In this document: positions 1 through 13,208 of the stretch, one piece after another
Position numbering within the stretch: the first letter of the stretch is position 1
Layout: the number at the start of each line of letters is the position of its first letter
DNA from: Tillus elongatus
Taxonomy: Eukaryota; Arthropoda; Insecta; Coleoptera; Cleridae
Direction: 5' to 3'
Assembly (NCBI GenBank): GCA_964006375.1
Contig: OZ023269.1
Location: forward strand, 130,626,809-130,690,808
Length of the DNA stretch: 64,000 nucleotides
Made by a program: the position numbers and the translations under genes
The notes under the pieces: generated by a model
Database searches by the model: none
Told to the model about the DNA's origin: nothing
What the model saw: only the letters and a program-made list of their open reading frames with translations

Positions 1-1
1 G

Positions 2-97
2 TACACTAAGATATTCAAGAATCCTGAAGTACTGCGCCAGTTTCAGAATGAGGCGGTGAAAAGAAAGACCCTGCAGAATACATTTATTATTAAATAA
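2..97 (+). CDS. C-terminal end of an unrecognised ORF entering from the left edge
   Basis: An open frame runs from base 2 and stops at TAA 95-97, giving 31 residues such as FKNPEVLRQFQNEAVKRK. It is less AT-rich and more protein-like than the surrounding DNA, with mixed charge and few low-complexity runs. It could be the last exon of a host gene or the tail of a transposon protein. No start, splice site or family is visible because the window begins here. I do not recognise the product; the coding call is inference. Confidence 0.3.
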   Translation, partial: YTKIFKNPEVLRQFQNEAVKRKTLQNTFIIK

Positions 98-773
98 GGT
101 CTGTTTTAAATCCTTAACCTAAATGCAGTAATCAGAAATCCTTATAATGGCGCTGAATTTCTGACATTTTCTTACTCGGGCTGCAATTAATTCCCGGAGG
201 AACCGCTTAACGTAGAACAGGATTTGATATATCTCGTTCCAATGGAGCAGAAATACTGATTTTCGTGAAATCTTGCAAACCACCATGATACTGACCCATC
301 TTTTCCTTCTTGTTATTAACTTTTGTTCTCATAAAGTTTTCAGCAGGATCGTGAAATATCTCAGACGTCATTAACTTTTGGTTTGGGTCTCATTCAAGCA
401 GAATTACAAAGGACAAACAATTTAAGATGAAAATACATACTAAGGCATTTCTTGCGTGAAAAAAACAGTGTGTTTGTTGCTCTAGGAAATATGATCTATA
501 TTCAGTTTACAGTTACCCAGTTATCGCTGATATATATTTTTTTCTGTCATACAAGCGTAGTGCGTAAAGTTGTTTGTTTCATCTAGTTGGTTTTGCAGAA
601 AATCTTCAAAGCAATCTCTCAAAATAGAATCAATATGTTACAAAAAACTATCTTTGACCTTACGGGAAAAATTAAAAATAATTGTACAATGTTTTTCATT
701 TGAATTAAATTTCTTTTATGTTTTTTAAAAGCCAACCTATGAGGTCTTTTTTCAGTATACCTTGTCTTTGTCT
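98..773. other. AT-rich non-coding stretch
   Basis: No coding signature, tRNA-like boxes or recognisable repeat were found on either strand. Confidence 0.5.
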
Positions 774-1195
774 TTAGTGAATTTTCTTTAAAAAAAATCA
801 CCAATGAGAAGATCTCGACTTTAGAATTTTGAAAAAATTTCTTCAAATCAGCGTAAACTAGCCCCCCTAGAATCTATATACAGGTCAGTTTCAATTTTTA
901 TATGTCATAAAGAGTGTCCTATGTGCCAAAATTCAGATCTCTATGTTAAAAGACAAAAAAGTTAGAGGTAAATTAATTTGTAATTAATTAAATCTAAAAA
1001 AGTTAAAACGTCAAAATTGATAATTATGGTAGGAGTACGAATGTGAGTGAAAAATACGAGACGAAATTATTAACAAGCTTCTAGATCTATGCCTAAGTTG
1101 TTATTTTCCTTCATTCCGTTAAAATATGAGCAAAAAAGCTATTGTAAATAAAAATTGTTTGGTGTAAACAACAAATGTAGACAACTAATATACTA
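774..1195 (-). repeat. TA-hairpin element, copy lacking the TA array
   Basis: Reverse orientation. It starts with a damaged terminal palindrome (TTAGTGAATTTTC), then the conserved block (GAGAAGATCTCGACTTT to the CCCCCTAGAATC region). The TA array is missing. The spacer after it, from about 900 (GTGTCCTATGTGCCAAAATT), matches the spacers at 9240-9540 and 19640-19930. Confidence 0.65.
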
Positions 1196-1279
1196 CCGGG
1201 AGATCCCGACTATTGAATTTTGAAAAAAAAATTCAAATGGCGCGAACTAAGACCCCTAGAACCCATATCCGGGGTCAGT

Positions 1280-1378
<99 letters not shown>

Positions 1379-1685
1379 TTTTGATAAAATTTGGCATTTG
1401 CCTTCCTTTTGTAAATAGCTTGGATAAGTTCGTTATCCAGGAAAATCTAATCAGGTTTTCCAAGAAAATTTTAGGTTTTATTTCGTAAAAAAAATTTACC
1501 TCCAAAAACAAAAAAACCTATGGTAATAAAATTTGGTGCACTAGTTGACGACATTAAAGGGAAACTATACACCAAAATTTAGATTTCTATGTTACAGGAA
1601 AAAACAGTATTTCAAAATATTGGGTGCCAGATCATTTCTATGAAAACTTACTACCATAACGCACTTGCTGTGTCCAGACTTTTTC
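1196..1685 (-). repeat. TA-hairpin element, short form with (TA)n
   Basis: Reverse orientation. Conserved block 1200-1282, (TA)n 1283-1376, spacer with GATAAAATTTGGCAT, and the outer end CATAACGCACTTGCTG at 1656-1671. The short spurious ORF over it is only Tyr-Ile repeats from the TA array. Confidence 0.8.
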
Positions 1686-2339
1686 CCTTGTCATGCTTTT
1701 TGAAAGTTTAGCTTTTTCACCCATACATTACAAAACTGTAATCTGTACTGACATTTCTAAATAGTGACTCATGCACATGGTTTAGAGCGTTGAAAAGCGT
1801 GAAGAAGTTTTAGATACATAAAATATATACATACTATGTATAAACTAAAGCGTGGAATTATCTTTGCATCCCCTCACACGCGTTAAGGGTTCCCAAACCA
1901 AATACTCCACAATGCTAATCCAATATTCACTGCTCACGGAGCCCATATATAATCCACCCAGTCTATTGTATTTAAGAAGCAGCAATTATAAAATTAATTG
2001 CACATGCACAGAAATGTATAAAGACTGCTTATACGCTTCTCAGTTATTTTATACTGCTATTACATATGAGTCGCTTATCTCTTTTATGCCAGAGCGACTT
2101 GATATATCTGATTTAATTAACCTCTTCCTTAGGATTAAATTATAATTTGTATTAGCAAGAAGAGTATTTCGTCTGCCGAAAGCTACCTCTGCTATCGCGA
2201 TCGCCTGTGTTGACTCTTTGTTGCATTTATTATCATTATCCGTAATAATTGTTAAATTTGTTGGCCGTTCAGCATTATAAAAGGCTGAGGGCACTATGGC
2301 TGAAAACTGAAACAGAAAGCAGAATCAGCCCAAAAAACA
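1686..2339. other. Unassigned AT-rich DNA
   Basis: Open frames up to 97 codons overlap on both strands here, but none has a recognisable motif or good codon bias. No gene is supported. Confidence 0.4.
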
Positions 2340-2560
2340 CAAATATAATAACAGAGGGTTATACGCTGCTAGATATGTATGTCGATAACTAAGTACGACG
2401 CTAGCGACAGCTACTGATGAAGACACCTTCGTTGTCGAAATACGTATCCAGCGCATAACTCTCTGGTGGTTTTTGTGGTTTTTGGGGTTATTCTGTTTCT
2501 TGGTACAGTATTATATCCATTTTTGTAGTCCCATCTTGTTCTTATCTTCATCACTTTTGT
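2340..2560 (+). mobile_element. Penelope-like terminal repeat fragment, hammerhead family 2
   Basis: Similar to 41275-41432: both share AGCGACAGCT, a hammerhead-like core, and a downstream TTTTTGTGGTTTTTGG-type tract. Assignment to Penelope-like elements is inferred from the ribozyme-like core; no coding sequence adjoins. Confidence 0.45.
2414..2448 (+). ncRNA. Hammerhead-ribozyme-like core
   Basis: CTGATGA (2414-2420), helix II GACACC/GTTGTC with a TTC loop (one mismatch), GAAA (2437-2440), then palindromic TACGTA followed by TC, a possible cleavage site. One extra base separates CTGATGA from helix II relative to the textbook core, so activity is uncertain. Confidence 0.5.
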
Positions 2561-2596
2561 TACCGTATACTGATTTTCAGTACGTAAGTGATAAAT

Positions 2597-3629
2597 AAAA
2601 AGTCTGCACGCAGCAAGTGCGTTATGGAAGTAAATTTTCATAAAAATGTTTTTAATAGCAAACATTGTGTCTTTCTAATGTAAGCAGGCATCAATTTGGT
2701 CACCGGTATAACCTACATAATAGAAACAATGTACCATATTTTATCAAAATTACTTATTGTTTGAAACTGTACAAAAATGTTTCGAAAATAAACTTTAAAT
2801 GTTTCCGAGAAACGTGGTTTCCTAGCCGATAAACCTTAGGTTAATAGCAAATTGAGTTATTGAAAATTGAAAATTCGCTACCAAAACGCACTTACTGCGT
2901 CTTGATTTTTTTCTTACAAACATACATCATATTGATACAAAATGCAAGAATGCAAGAATATAAGGATTTTGGGAAAAAAAATTGTAGGGATCATCAGCGA
3001 CTTATGGACCACCATGTGATTGTCAAAATGTTTTTATAAGATGCAGCTTAAGACACCCTATAATTAACGTATACAATTTTTTCTCGTATCTTGTATAATA
3101 ACAATTATATTGAACTTCACCGTAGAAATGCGTCACCCTGTATATATGTAAACGGACAAAAACTGAAAGTAAACCCGGATAAGGAATCTGAGGGGCCTAA
3201 TTTACGCTCATTTGAAGAAATCTTTTTTTTAAATTCAAAAGGCGCGGTCTCCTCATTAACGATTTTTTTCTACGAAATTAGCTACAAATTATAGACCGTT
3301 AAACCATAAACTTAACAAAACCTACAGCCAAAGCATCAACTTAACTAAACCTACAGCCAAAGCATCAGATAATTCGTCTATTTGAAATCAATTTTCTGTA
3401 AATATTTTAGTAAAATGAAGGACAATGACGGTTGAACCGGAAACTTAAGGGTTTGCAGAACACTCGTCTTGAGACATTTGCTTTATGTAATCCGTATTTG
3501 TTTTAGGTTCTTAGCCTAAATGTTGCGAATTTTGACGTTTCAAATCGCGACTTTGACGTTTTGAGGAAACCCCAAATTCGTTTCTTTAAATGCCTATAAC
3601 TTTTTCTCTTTTAACTGATAGACCTAAAT
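2597..3629 (+). repeat. TA-hairpin element, long form, forward
   Basis: Begins with a variant of the 5' end (GCACGCAGCAAGTGCG at 2606). It contains the long-form spacers: ACCGGTATAACCTA, TTAGGTTAATAGCAAATTG, the CGTAGAAATGCGTCACCC junction and the second block near 3165-3290. It ends in TTTTGACGTTTTGAGG-type sequence, where a SINE-2 fragment begins. The TA array and terminal palindrome are lost. Confidence 0.7.
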
Positions 3630-3790
3630 TTTGGTTTGCCGAATCCCTGCCTTTCTGTAAGGAGCGTAGGGATCTTTAACGTGCCCAACATCGCATGGAC
3701 ACGGGACCTACGGCTTTACGCCCCCTCCGAAGGGCAAAACGTGCATACATTAAACTTGCTCAAATACAATGCCAGAACCAGTTTTTTCTG
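3630..3790 (-). mobile_element. SINE-2 fragment, tRNA head missing
   Basis: Matches the middle of the full SINE-2 copies at 46277 and 61258 (CGTGCCCAACATCGCATGG, GCTCAAATACAATGCCAGAACC). The tRNA-like head, which would lie to the right, and the tail are absent. Confidence 0.7.
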
Positions 3791-3794
3791 GAAC

Positions 3795-3997
3795 AATTTA
3801 AGTTTACTTTCGGCAATGTTTGTACATTTTCAAAAAATAAAGTTATTTTCATGAAACATGGCACATTGTTTCTACTATATAGGTTATACTGGTAACCAAA
3901 TTTAATGCCTGCTTTCTTAAAAAAACATATTTGCTATTAAAAACATTTTTCTGAAAATTCACTACCGTAACGCACTTACTGCGTCCAGAGGTTTTTT
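3795..3997 (-). repeat. TA-hairpin element, 5'-end fragment, reverse
   Basis: Carries TATATAGGTTATAC and ends in CGTAACGCACTTACTGCG at about 3967-3984, the reverse of the element's forward start. Confidence 0.75.
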
Positions 3998-4007
3998 AAA
4001 TACTTTT

Positions 4008-4180
4008 TTTCGTCTTGATTCCATGTTAACGTTATCTGGTCAGATTGTGTAATTCCAATATAATTTTTAGCGACTTTTTGTTGAAAATGAAAGATAAGCA
4101 CTTTTAAAACTTTTAATTCAAGTTTAATAGCAGCTGTTGTTGCCCTTAGTTGGTAAAACCGTGCCACTTAACATAGACGT
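4008..4180 (+). mobile_element. SINE-1 body, headless diverged copy
   Basis: Shares the pattern GTTAACGTTATCTGGTCAG ... TTGCCCTTAGTTGGTAAAAC with the bodies at 9660-9900 and 54005-54225. No tRNA-like head is visible. Confidence 0.5.
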
Positions 4181-4254
4181 AGGGATTTGTAACATGAGAA
4201 GAGGTTGTTTTCTTCTCTACAACCGGATTCAATTTTTACAGCATCCACAGGCAG

Positions 4255-4320
4255 AAGAATTTGCTCTGCGAAGCCACGGAAAAAGTATCTAGTTCTGTAT
4301 TCAGTTAAGATTTGGAAGAT
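4255..4320 (-). mobile_element. SINE-1 3' end fragment
   Basis: On the minus strand it reads GAATACAGAACTAGA then CCGTGGCTTCGCAGAG, matching the SINE-1 end (AATACAGTCGTAGACTTTT, CCGTGGCTTCACAAGTG). Confidence 0.4.
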
Positions 4321-4354
4321 TATTTAATTTATTTGTTTCTATTTCTATTAGTTA

Positions 4355-4725
4355 ATTTTCTCGTACAAAGTGTTCTTTTAATAGCGAATTTTCTTATAAA
4401 TAAATTTAATGAATTTTCTTTGAAGAAACATTTGTTGCGAATTTTTGTATGAAAAATTATTCAATCTATGAAACATTTTTTAAACTAAATTCGTGGAAAA
4501 TAAGGCTTTAAAGGATTTTCGTGCCAACAAATTATTTTATGTTCAATTTTAATTACCTATTAGGTATATAATTTGAATTTTATATATTCTTTTAGCAAAA
4601 TTTTGTGTAGAAAATATTTAGCGAAATTTGATGCCTGCTTTCATTAAAAAAAGACATATTGTCCATTAAAAACATTTTTATGAAGATTCACTACGATAAC
4701 GGACTTGCTGCGTCCAGACTTTTTT
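4355..4725 (-). repeat. TA-hairpin element, alternative spacer form, reverse
   Basis: Spacer matches 17778-18075 in reverse complement (TTCGTGCCAACAAATTATTT, ATTTGATGCCTGCTTTC). Ends with ATAACGGACTTGCTGCGTCC at about 4694-4713. Confidence 0.65.
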
Positions 4726-5284
4726 TATTTACGCAATATTGAATGTTTTGTTAGTTATATTGTATAGACAATTGCCTAAGTTAAGCAGTAACTTTATAAC
4801 ATGTTCCTGAGCCAATCAAGCCTTGCTAAAACCGTATATTACGTAGAGTATAAATATAGTCAAGGAATTAAATTGTAAAATATTAATAGGGTTCAGATCC
4901 CAGGAGCTTTGTAGAAATATTATTTTTAATAATTACTGTACAGAAGTATACTTTCAATATTTATTCGTTTATAAATATTAGCTGATTTGGAACATTAGTA
5001 GTTTACCCTTATATGTAAAACACTTACTCTGCTGCTGTTCTGATCTAATACGATTAATACTAGGCTTTGGATGCTATATGCACTTCTAATTACTTATCTG
5101 GTCAGTACCTACTGTCTTTTTAATTTAATAATTCAAGCTGCACTGTTCTACGATATGCGAAAAATCACAGCCGACGGTTCATAGAATTATCCGACGCAAT
5201 CTGCTGCATCCCTGTCACCTTCAAAAAGTGCAACTGCTTCCGCAGGATTTAGAGGCAAGACTGTTCTTGAAGCCACATGAAATT
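4726..5284. other. Unassigned AT-rich DNA
   Basis: No ORF, tRNA-like box or recognised repeat was found. Confidence 0.45.
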
Positions 5285-5505
5285 TGAGTGTTAGTGAAAT
5301 AAACAAATTACTCACCAAATTAAAAAAAAAATGTTTTATTAACACAAAATTAAACATTGCTATTGTTTTAAATTAAAAAAATGTGTGATTATGTCTTATA
5401 TAAAAAGAAAATGAAAAGTCAACGGCGTGCGTCAGTTTCGAACCGAGGAATTCTGCATACCAGCACTTCAGCGAACGCCTTAGCCATCGAAGGTCTGGTG
5501 GAATT
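5285..5505 (-). mobile_element. tRNA-headed SINE, SINE-3 type
   Basis: On the minus strand a pol III-like A box (TCGATGGCTAAGGCG, about 5476-5490) precedes a B box CGGTTCGAAAC (5435-5445), followed by an AT-rich tail to about 5285. The left limit is uncertain and no target duplication was identified. Confidence 0.55.
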
Positions 5506-6867
5506 TTTTATAAATGCCGAATGTAGATGTCAAATATTGCTAAGAAATTAGATTTTACAACATTAATAAACTACAAATCTCAGCGAGTTCTCCTAAATAT
5601 TATTTTCCAAACTTAATATACAGGCTTTTACATTATATAGTTATTAGTTAGCAATTTATAATTTTATTTATTAATTTTATAAATTCCAGAATTGTTTTTA
5701 CCTTCGTCTTGAGCTGGCTTTCATGATAATTACATTTTCTTGAAATGAACAATATCAAAAACAATTTTTACAACAATAATTTAGTTATTAGCAAACCTGG
5801 AAAAATGCATTACCATTTTATTTTATAAATTCTGTTACAGCAAATGACGGATGATTACGTTATACACTATTATATAGGTACATGAGTATAACGTCAATGT
5901 CATCGATCTAAGTCTAAAATTATACGACAATTATGTTTTTATTGCGTATTATGGGCAGAGAAGGATAAGTAATAGAAGAAATACTTTATACCGATAAAAT
6001 ATCCAGAATTAACAACTAACTGGAGACACTCATTTGACAAACACATTGCGTAATACTCTGGGCCAGACTAGATGGCAGCACTATCTCTAACCCACAATGC
6101 TCCAGTACATCATAAAATACAAGAGGCCTTGTAACATTATCATACTTTGTCTGTTAGCACGTTAGAGATCGACTAATGGACCCTGCTGTCGTCTGCAAGA
6201 TGCTTCTTCCGCAGCTTGACTAGTGCACCCACAAACAGTTCCCCCCCTCCCCCCTGTATTGAATTCTTGCATGCTCTTATTATGTATATATTGATTTGAT
6301 TTTATTGTGATCTTTTAATTTATCATTTCTTGTACCTTTCCGTTTCCCTATACTGTTGTGGGTGGTCTACAGAGCTTCCGAGGTTAAAGCTTGCGCGACG
6401 CAGAAATATAATCTAAATAAAAATTCTTACCCTTACTATTGGGTAGTAGTAACTAGTCCGCTAACTTGTCTGTTATATCGTTCATCGTTCGCGTCTTTAA
6501 AGGAAGAGTCAATACTGAACCTAGTTGTTCTGCGTCTGCGATTGTGATGACTCTTAACAATATTTCTTCATGCGAAGAATTCAATGATGATGATGTCACT
6601 ATTTTCACTGATTTTCTTTTTTACATACATCTTATGTTTTTTTTGTTGTTAGTTATTGTTATTGCCTACAACAGACAACTAAACTGTTAAAATTTTAGTT
6701 ATAGGCGACGATACCAGACAAGTTTAGCGATGCTTATATTTTGTTACATTCTTTGACGATTACAAAGTATTTGTATACATTATTTTCTACCAATATTGTG
6801 AATCTGCACCAGGTTGAAATCATTGGAACTTTACACTTTTTTTTTTGTATGAGGTTGTTCATACAAA
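5506..6867. other. Unassigned; possible LTR-like DNA around 6040-6560
   Basis: Mostly unannotatable. 6040-6560 is less AT-rich, with a C/T run at 6239-6256 and AATAAAAATTCTT at about 6415. It vaguely resembles an insect LTR, but no paired copy, terminal TG..CA or primer site could be shown. Confidence 0.3.
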
Positions 6868-7066
6868 AAAAAGTTGGTTACCATAGCTTTCCTATTTTTT
6901 GAGACAAAAATTTTTCCGAAAGAGAATCCAAAATTTTTCCCGAAATCCTAGTTTGATTTTCCTGGCTAACGAACTTATCCAAGCCACTTATAAAAGGAAG
7001 GTACATACTAAATGTTCCAAAATCCCGACAATTACTTTTTGAGTTATCGGTGTGATACGTACATAC

Positions 7067-7139
<73 letters not shown>

Positions 7140-7140
7140 A
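6868..7140 (+). repeat. TA-hairpin element, partial, forward
   Basis: Spacer TTCCTGGCTAACGAACTTAT ... GAGTTATCGGTGTGATA leads into (TA)n about 7073-7136. The conserved block and palindrome expected after the array are missing. Confidence 0.7.
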
Positions 7141-7343
7141 TATAAAATAGTGTAAACATACTGTTAATTGGTAGAATTATAATTTAACTTAAATGATTTA
7201 TTAAAACTCTTGTCTTATCAGTGTTAAATACAGAATTCATTGAAAGAACCTGCCAGTTGCGTTCTTAGAGTAGGCAACCCGTTTTACAACAATGTTTGTA
7301 GCAGCTTGTCGAAGATGGCTTAAATTTTGATTTACACAAAATA

Positions 7344-7589
7344 ATGGAATCGATTAGTGAGGGGACCTCTGACAACAGGAGTCCCCAAGAAAACCCTAAA
7401 GCAGAAGATATAACATGTTACAACACAACAGACCATATTGCCAAATCCCAGCCAATCTGTAGAAGTCCTAGTAAAGATCAAGAAGTTATCATGAACGCTC
7501 AAGAAACTCTAGAGCTGTCCGACTACGTGCACGCTGTCGAAAATATTATAGGACCCAAGAATATCACCCTACAAATTACAAATAAATAA
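7344..7589 (+). pseudogene. Probable non-LTR retrotransposon ORF1 N-terminus, truncated
   Basis: An 81-residue ATG-started frame is polar and Ser/Asn/Gln rich for ~60 residues. It then ends in SDYVHAVENIIGPKNITLQ, which resembles the start of the conserved part of insect Jockey/I-type ORF1 proteins, where a segment like VVGPKNI is followed by a SRISNNR-type motif. That motif is missing because the frame stops at 7587-7589. The match is from recall of the family and is tentative. No RT lies downstream, so this is a fragment. Confidence 0.4.
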
Positions 7590-7704
7590 CTGAAGACCAT
7601 TACGGGTTATCTACCTGTTATTAAACAATATTCTCCAAGTGCTTATTTTCGAAATATCTTTTACATTTTCAAACAATAAGGTGATTTTGATTAAATATGG
7701 TATT

Positions 7705-8705
<1,001 letters not shown>

Positions 8706-8789
8706 ATTTTAAATGGAAAATTTAAGTTAATTTATAGCGTATTGAAAAAGAGAAATCGGGAGTCTGGGTGATCGATCTAAACCACCTTT

Positions 8790-9570
<781 letters not shown>

Positions 9571-9572
9571 GC

Positions 9573-9903
9573 ATAGCTCAGTGGCCTACGTTTCTGCAGA
9601 TCGGATAATCAAATTCAATTGACTCCTGCATGACGAGTTCGAATCCTAGTTAGTGACTTTAATTTTTTCAATTTTTTTTTAGTCTCATTTCAGTTTACCG
9701 TTATCTAATCAGATTGTTGTTATTCGGATGAATTTGATGAGTTTTGTACAAAAATTAATTTTACAAAGAGGAGATGAAAGTTTTAAGACTTAATTCAATT
9801 TGAATAGCATATCTGGTTGTTAATTCTTGCCCTAACTTAATGAAACCGTTCCATATTTAATACAGTCGTAGAATTTTCCCGTGGCTTCACAAGTGTTTGT
9901 TTT
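9573..9903 (+). mobile_element. SINE-1 with tRNA-like head
   Basis: A box TAGCTCAGTGGCC (9574-9586) and B box GAGTTCGAATCC (9635-9646) form a tRNA-like promoter unit. A body follows (ATCTAATCAGATTGTTG, GAATAGCATATCTGGTTGTT, CCCGTGGCTTCACAAGTG). The body ends directly at the hairpin of the next TA-hairpin copy. Parallel copies: 19262-19600 (minus), 54005-54225 (headless). Confidence 0.65.
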
Positions 9904-9982
9904 AGTGAGTTTTCTTTAAAACAATTCACTAACAAGGAGATCCTGACTTTTGAATTTAGAACCCATATCCAGGGTCAGTTTC

Positions 9983-10066
<84 letters not shown>

Positions 10067-11045
10067 GCAGAACAATTTACCAAAATTTAGATCTGTAAGT
10101 TTAAAGACAAAAAATTAGAGGCATTTAAACAAAAAAAAGGGGGTTTTCCTCAAAACGTCAATAGTCGCGATTTGAAACGTCCAAATTAGCAACATTTAGG
10201 CAAAAAACCTGACAGATACGGATTATGTAAAAAGTGTTCTGCAAACCCTTAAGTTTCAGCTTAAACCATCAATGCACTTCATTTTAATAAAATATTTCCA
10301 GAAAATTCAGTTCAAATAGACACTTTCTCTGATGCTTTGGAAGTAGTTTTAGTTAAATTTATGGTTTAACGGTCTATAATTTTTAGCTAATTTTCATAGA
10401 AAAAATTCGTTAATGAGGAGACCGCGACTTTTGAATTCTAAAAATGTCTCCTCAAATGAGCGCAAACTAGGCCCCCTAGAATCCATATCCTCGTTTACTT
10501 TCTGTTTACCAATATATAGTGTGACGCATTTCTACGGTAAAGCTCAATATAATTGTTATTATGCAAGATACGAGAAAAAGTTGTATACGTTACCTATGAG
10601 GTGTTTTGAGCTGCATCTTATAAAATTATTTTGACAACCACAGGATGGCCCATAAGTCGTTGGTGATACCTACTTTTTTTTTGAACATTCCTTATTGCAT
10701 TTTTCATCGAAATATGATGCATGTTTGTAAAAAAAAATCGCAGTAAGTGCGTTTTAGTAGCGAATTTGTATTAAACGCTTCAAAAATTAAATGACGCAAT
10801 TTGCTATTAACCTAAGGTTCGTCAGCTAGCAAACGAGTTTTCTCGGAAATGTTTTAAGTTTATTTTCGGACAATTTTTGTACATTTTCAAACAAGTTATG
10901 TTGGTAAAATATGGTACATTGTTTCTACTATATAGGTTATACCGGTGACCAAATTGATTGCTGCTAGCATTAAAAAGACATATTTTCTATTAAAAACATT
11001 TTAAGAAAATTCACTTCCATAACGCACTTGCTGCGTCCAGGCTTT
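9903..11045 (-). repeat. TA-hairpin element, long form, reverse
   Basis: Palindrome TTAGTGAGTTTTC at 9903, a conserved block mostly deleted, (TA)n about 9986-10063, the GTTTTCCTCAAAACGTC region, the second block 10395-10500, and outer end ATAACGCACTTGCTGCGTCC at about 11020-11039. Confidence 0.8.
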
Positions 11046-11504
11046 TAATTCTGGTTTAACGATTAAGTTGACTGGATGCTTAAAATTGGAAAGCGTTAAA
11101 TGTAATATATTTTATAAGCGGCACCATCAAACATGAAAGTGTTGTCAACACACAATCCTGTCGATATGTCGCCTTCAGCACTGAAATTCTACATCGAAAG
11201 CGACGAAAAGTCAATATGTACATTTGCATGCGGACGAAGAGATGTGTAAAGGATAAAAAATGAATAATTGATGGTTAGGGGAAAGTAAGCTAACTCTGGC
11301 AACTGGGTGGCTCAAAGAGTAAAGGAAATGAAGCGAATTGCTGTGCGGAACCCGCAAAACTACAAACCTCCCTTTCTGTCAACTTCCACACGAATATGTT
11401 TAACTATTATTTATACTGCAAGCCATCTAATTTTACTTTCCTGAACGTAATAAGTGAATAAGAATAAATTATATTATATGCAAGAACAACGCTAATATTC
11501 AAAC
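11046..11504. other. Unassigned DNA between repeats
   Basis: Parts (about 11100-11400) are less AT-rich, but no continuous coding frame was found. Confidence 0.4.
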
Positions 11505-11830
11505 CTTACACATTTTTTGTAGACCTGGAGAAAGCATTCAGTGATATAGATTGGAAAATATTGTTTCATATAATAAGGAAAGCTGGATTAAATTTCAGAG
11601 ATGGGCGCATTATTGTCAATCTATAAAAAGATCAAAATACCATTAACGGATATAAAACCGGAGCTAAAATGAGGAACAGTGTACCGCAAGGATACTAATT
11701 GTCGCATTATTTACTCAATGTATTTATAAAAGATACAATAAATAGGCTGAGGATAAGACAACAAGAATTAATATAACTGAAGAACGGTTTCGTCGCGTAA
11801 GCTGCAGATATGACATAGCGCTAATAGAAA
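11505..11830 (+). pseudogene. Decayed reverse transcriptase fragment, EN-RT LINE family
   Basis: The conceptual frame reads FVDLEKAFSDIDWKILFHII, matching RT motif A, where the first catalytic Asp lies in F-x-D. It is followed by RKAGLNFRDGRIIVNL and NSVPQGY, the PQG motif B, then a decayed equivalent of AADM near 11800. Several in-frame stops are present. This is the EN-RT type common in insects (same broad family as 41000-41900). Abutted on the right by a TA-hairpin element. Confidence 0.7.
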
Positions 11831-12545
11831 AAAAGTCTGGACGCAGCAAGTGCGTTATGGAAGTGAAATTTTATTAAAATGCTTTTAATAACAAATATGT
11901 CTTTTCTGTTGAACAGACATGAAATTTGGTTGCCAGTATAACCTATATAGTAGAAACAATGTACCATATTTTATCAAAATAACTTATTGTTTGATAATGT
12001 ACAAAAATTTTCCGAAAATAAACTTAAAATGTTGGTTTCCTATCCAACAAACCTTAGGTCAATAGCAAATTGAGTTATTGAAATTTGAAGCATTTAATGA
12101 AAATTTGCTACCAAAACGCGTCTGTATTTTTTTTCATACAAACATATTTCGATAAAAAAATTAATAAAATAAGGGTGTTCGAAAAAAAAATGGTAGGGAT
12201 CACCAACGACTTATAGGCCAGCCCGTGATTGTCAAAATAATGATATAAGATGCAGCTCGAGACACCCTATATTTAACTTATACAATTTTTTCTCGTCTCT
12301 TGTATATTAATAATTATATTGAGCTTTACCGTAGAAATGCGTCACCCTGTATATATGTAAACAGATAAAAACTTAACCTAAACCCGGATATGGATTCTCG
12401 GGGGCCTTGTTTGCGCTCATTTGAAGAAATCTTTTTAGAATTTTAAAGTCGCGGTCTCCTCATTGACGAATTTTTTTTACGAAAATCAGCTAAAAATTAT
12501 GGACCGTTAAACCATAAACTACCGCCAAAGCATCAGAGAAAGAAA
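11829..12545 (+). repeat. TA-hairpin element, long form, forward, 3' truncated
   Basis: Starts with CTGGACGCAGCAAGTGCG at about 11837, contains the long-form spacers and second block (12375-12490), and stops within the CCAAAGCATCAGAGAAAG segment. Confidence 0.8.
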
Positions 12546-12905
12546 ATAACTAACCTGTTGCATACCAGCCCTTCTTGTAAAACTTCGATCCTTTTCAGCT
12601 GTTGACAAAACATCATAAACACTGTTTAGTCCACTCACTAACAATAATAAAATCGTAAAGGATTAATATTAAAATTCCCAAACAACGCAAATAATTTGTA
12701 AAATGAAATTAGAAACAGATAAACGATCTAATAATGTACGTCAACTAATAAAACTGTTCCACCGTGTAACTGACCTGCGCAATGATATCAAATGTTCCGT
12801 TGCCAGGTAACGACTCAGAGATACTAGATCTCATATATAAACCAGTTTTTATCATTGCCAATAAAAAACTGTGATATTAAAAATAAATGCTTCTAATTTG
12901 AATAG
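12546..12905. other. Unassigned AT-rich DNA
   Basis: Nothing recognisable on either strand. Confidence 0.4.
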
Positions 12906-13208
12906 TTCAATTTTCTGTAAACCTAGAAAGCTGTATTTTGGTACATAGTTAGGGCTTTCGCAGGGCAACATGCTTATTAAATTTTATTAAAATAACTTTG
13001 TAATTTTAGGAGAAAAACTCAAAAATTTCCTGGAAAACCTTATCCAATTTTCCTAGATAACAAACCCATCCAAGCTAAACATATAAAAATCTGACACTGA
13101 ATATGGGTTCTAGGGGCCCAAATTCGAGCTCAATTGAAAACATTTTTGCAAAGTCTCACCATCGATACCTCTCTATTAGTAATTTTTTTTTTTAATAAAA
13201 ATTTACTA
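12906..13208 (+). repeat. TA-hairpin element, no TA array, forward
   Basis: Spacer with CTGGAAAACCTTATCC, conserved block GAATATGGGTTCTAGGGG, and a terminal palindrome at about 13178-13208. The array has collapsed to AAACATATAAAAATC. Confidence 0.7.

Noticed and set aside
1275..1511. ORFs made of Tyr-Ile repeats over TA arrays (here and at 6878, 7697, 7864, 8815, 17557, 19843, 22380, 37163 and others)
   Set aside because: They arise only because (TA)n has no stop in some frames; the rest of each ORF is non-coding repeat sequence.
6040..6560. Possible solo LTR
   Set aside because: Composition and an AATAAA-like signal are suggestive, but no TG..CA ends, target duplication, primer-binding site or second copy could be shown.
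9573..9655. Genuine tRNA gene
   Set aside because: A and B boxes are present, but the spacing and stems do not form a proper cloverleaf by eye, and similar heads with the same trailing body recur, so it is a SINE head.
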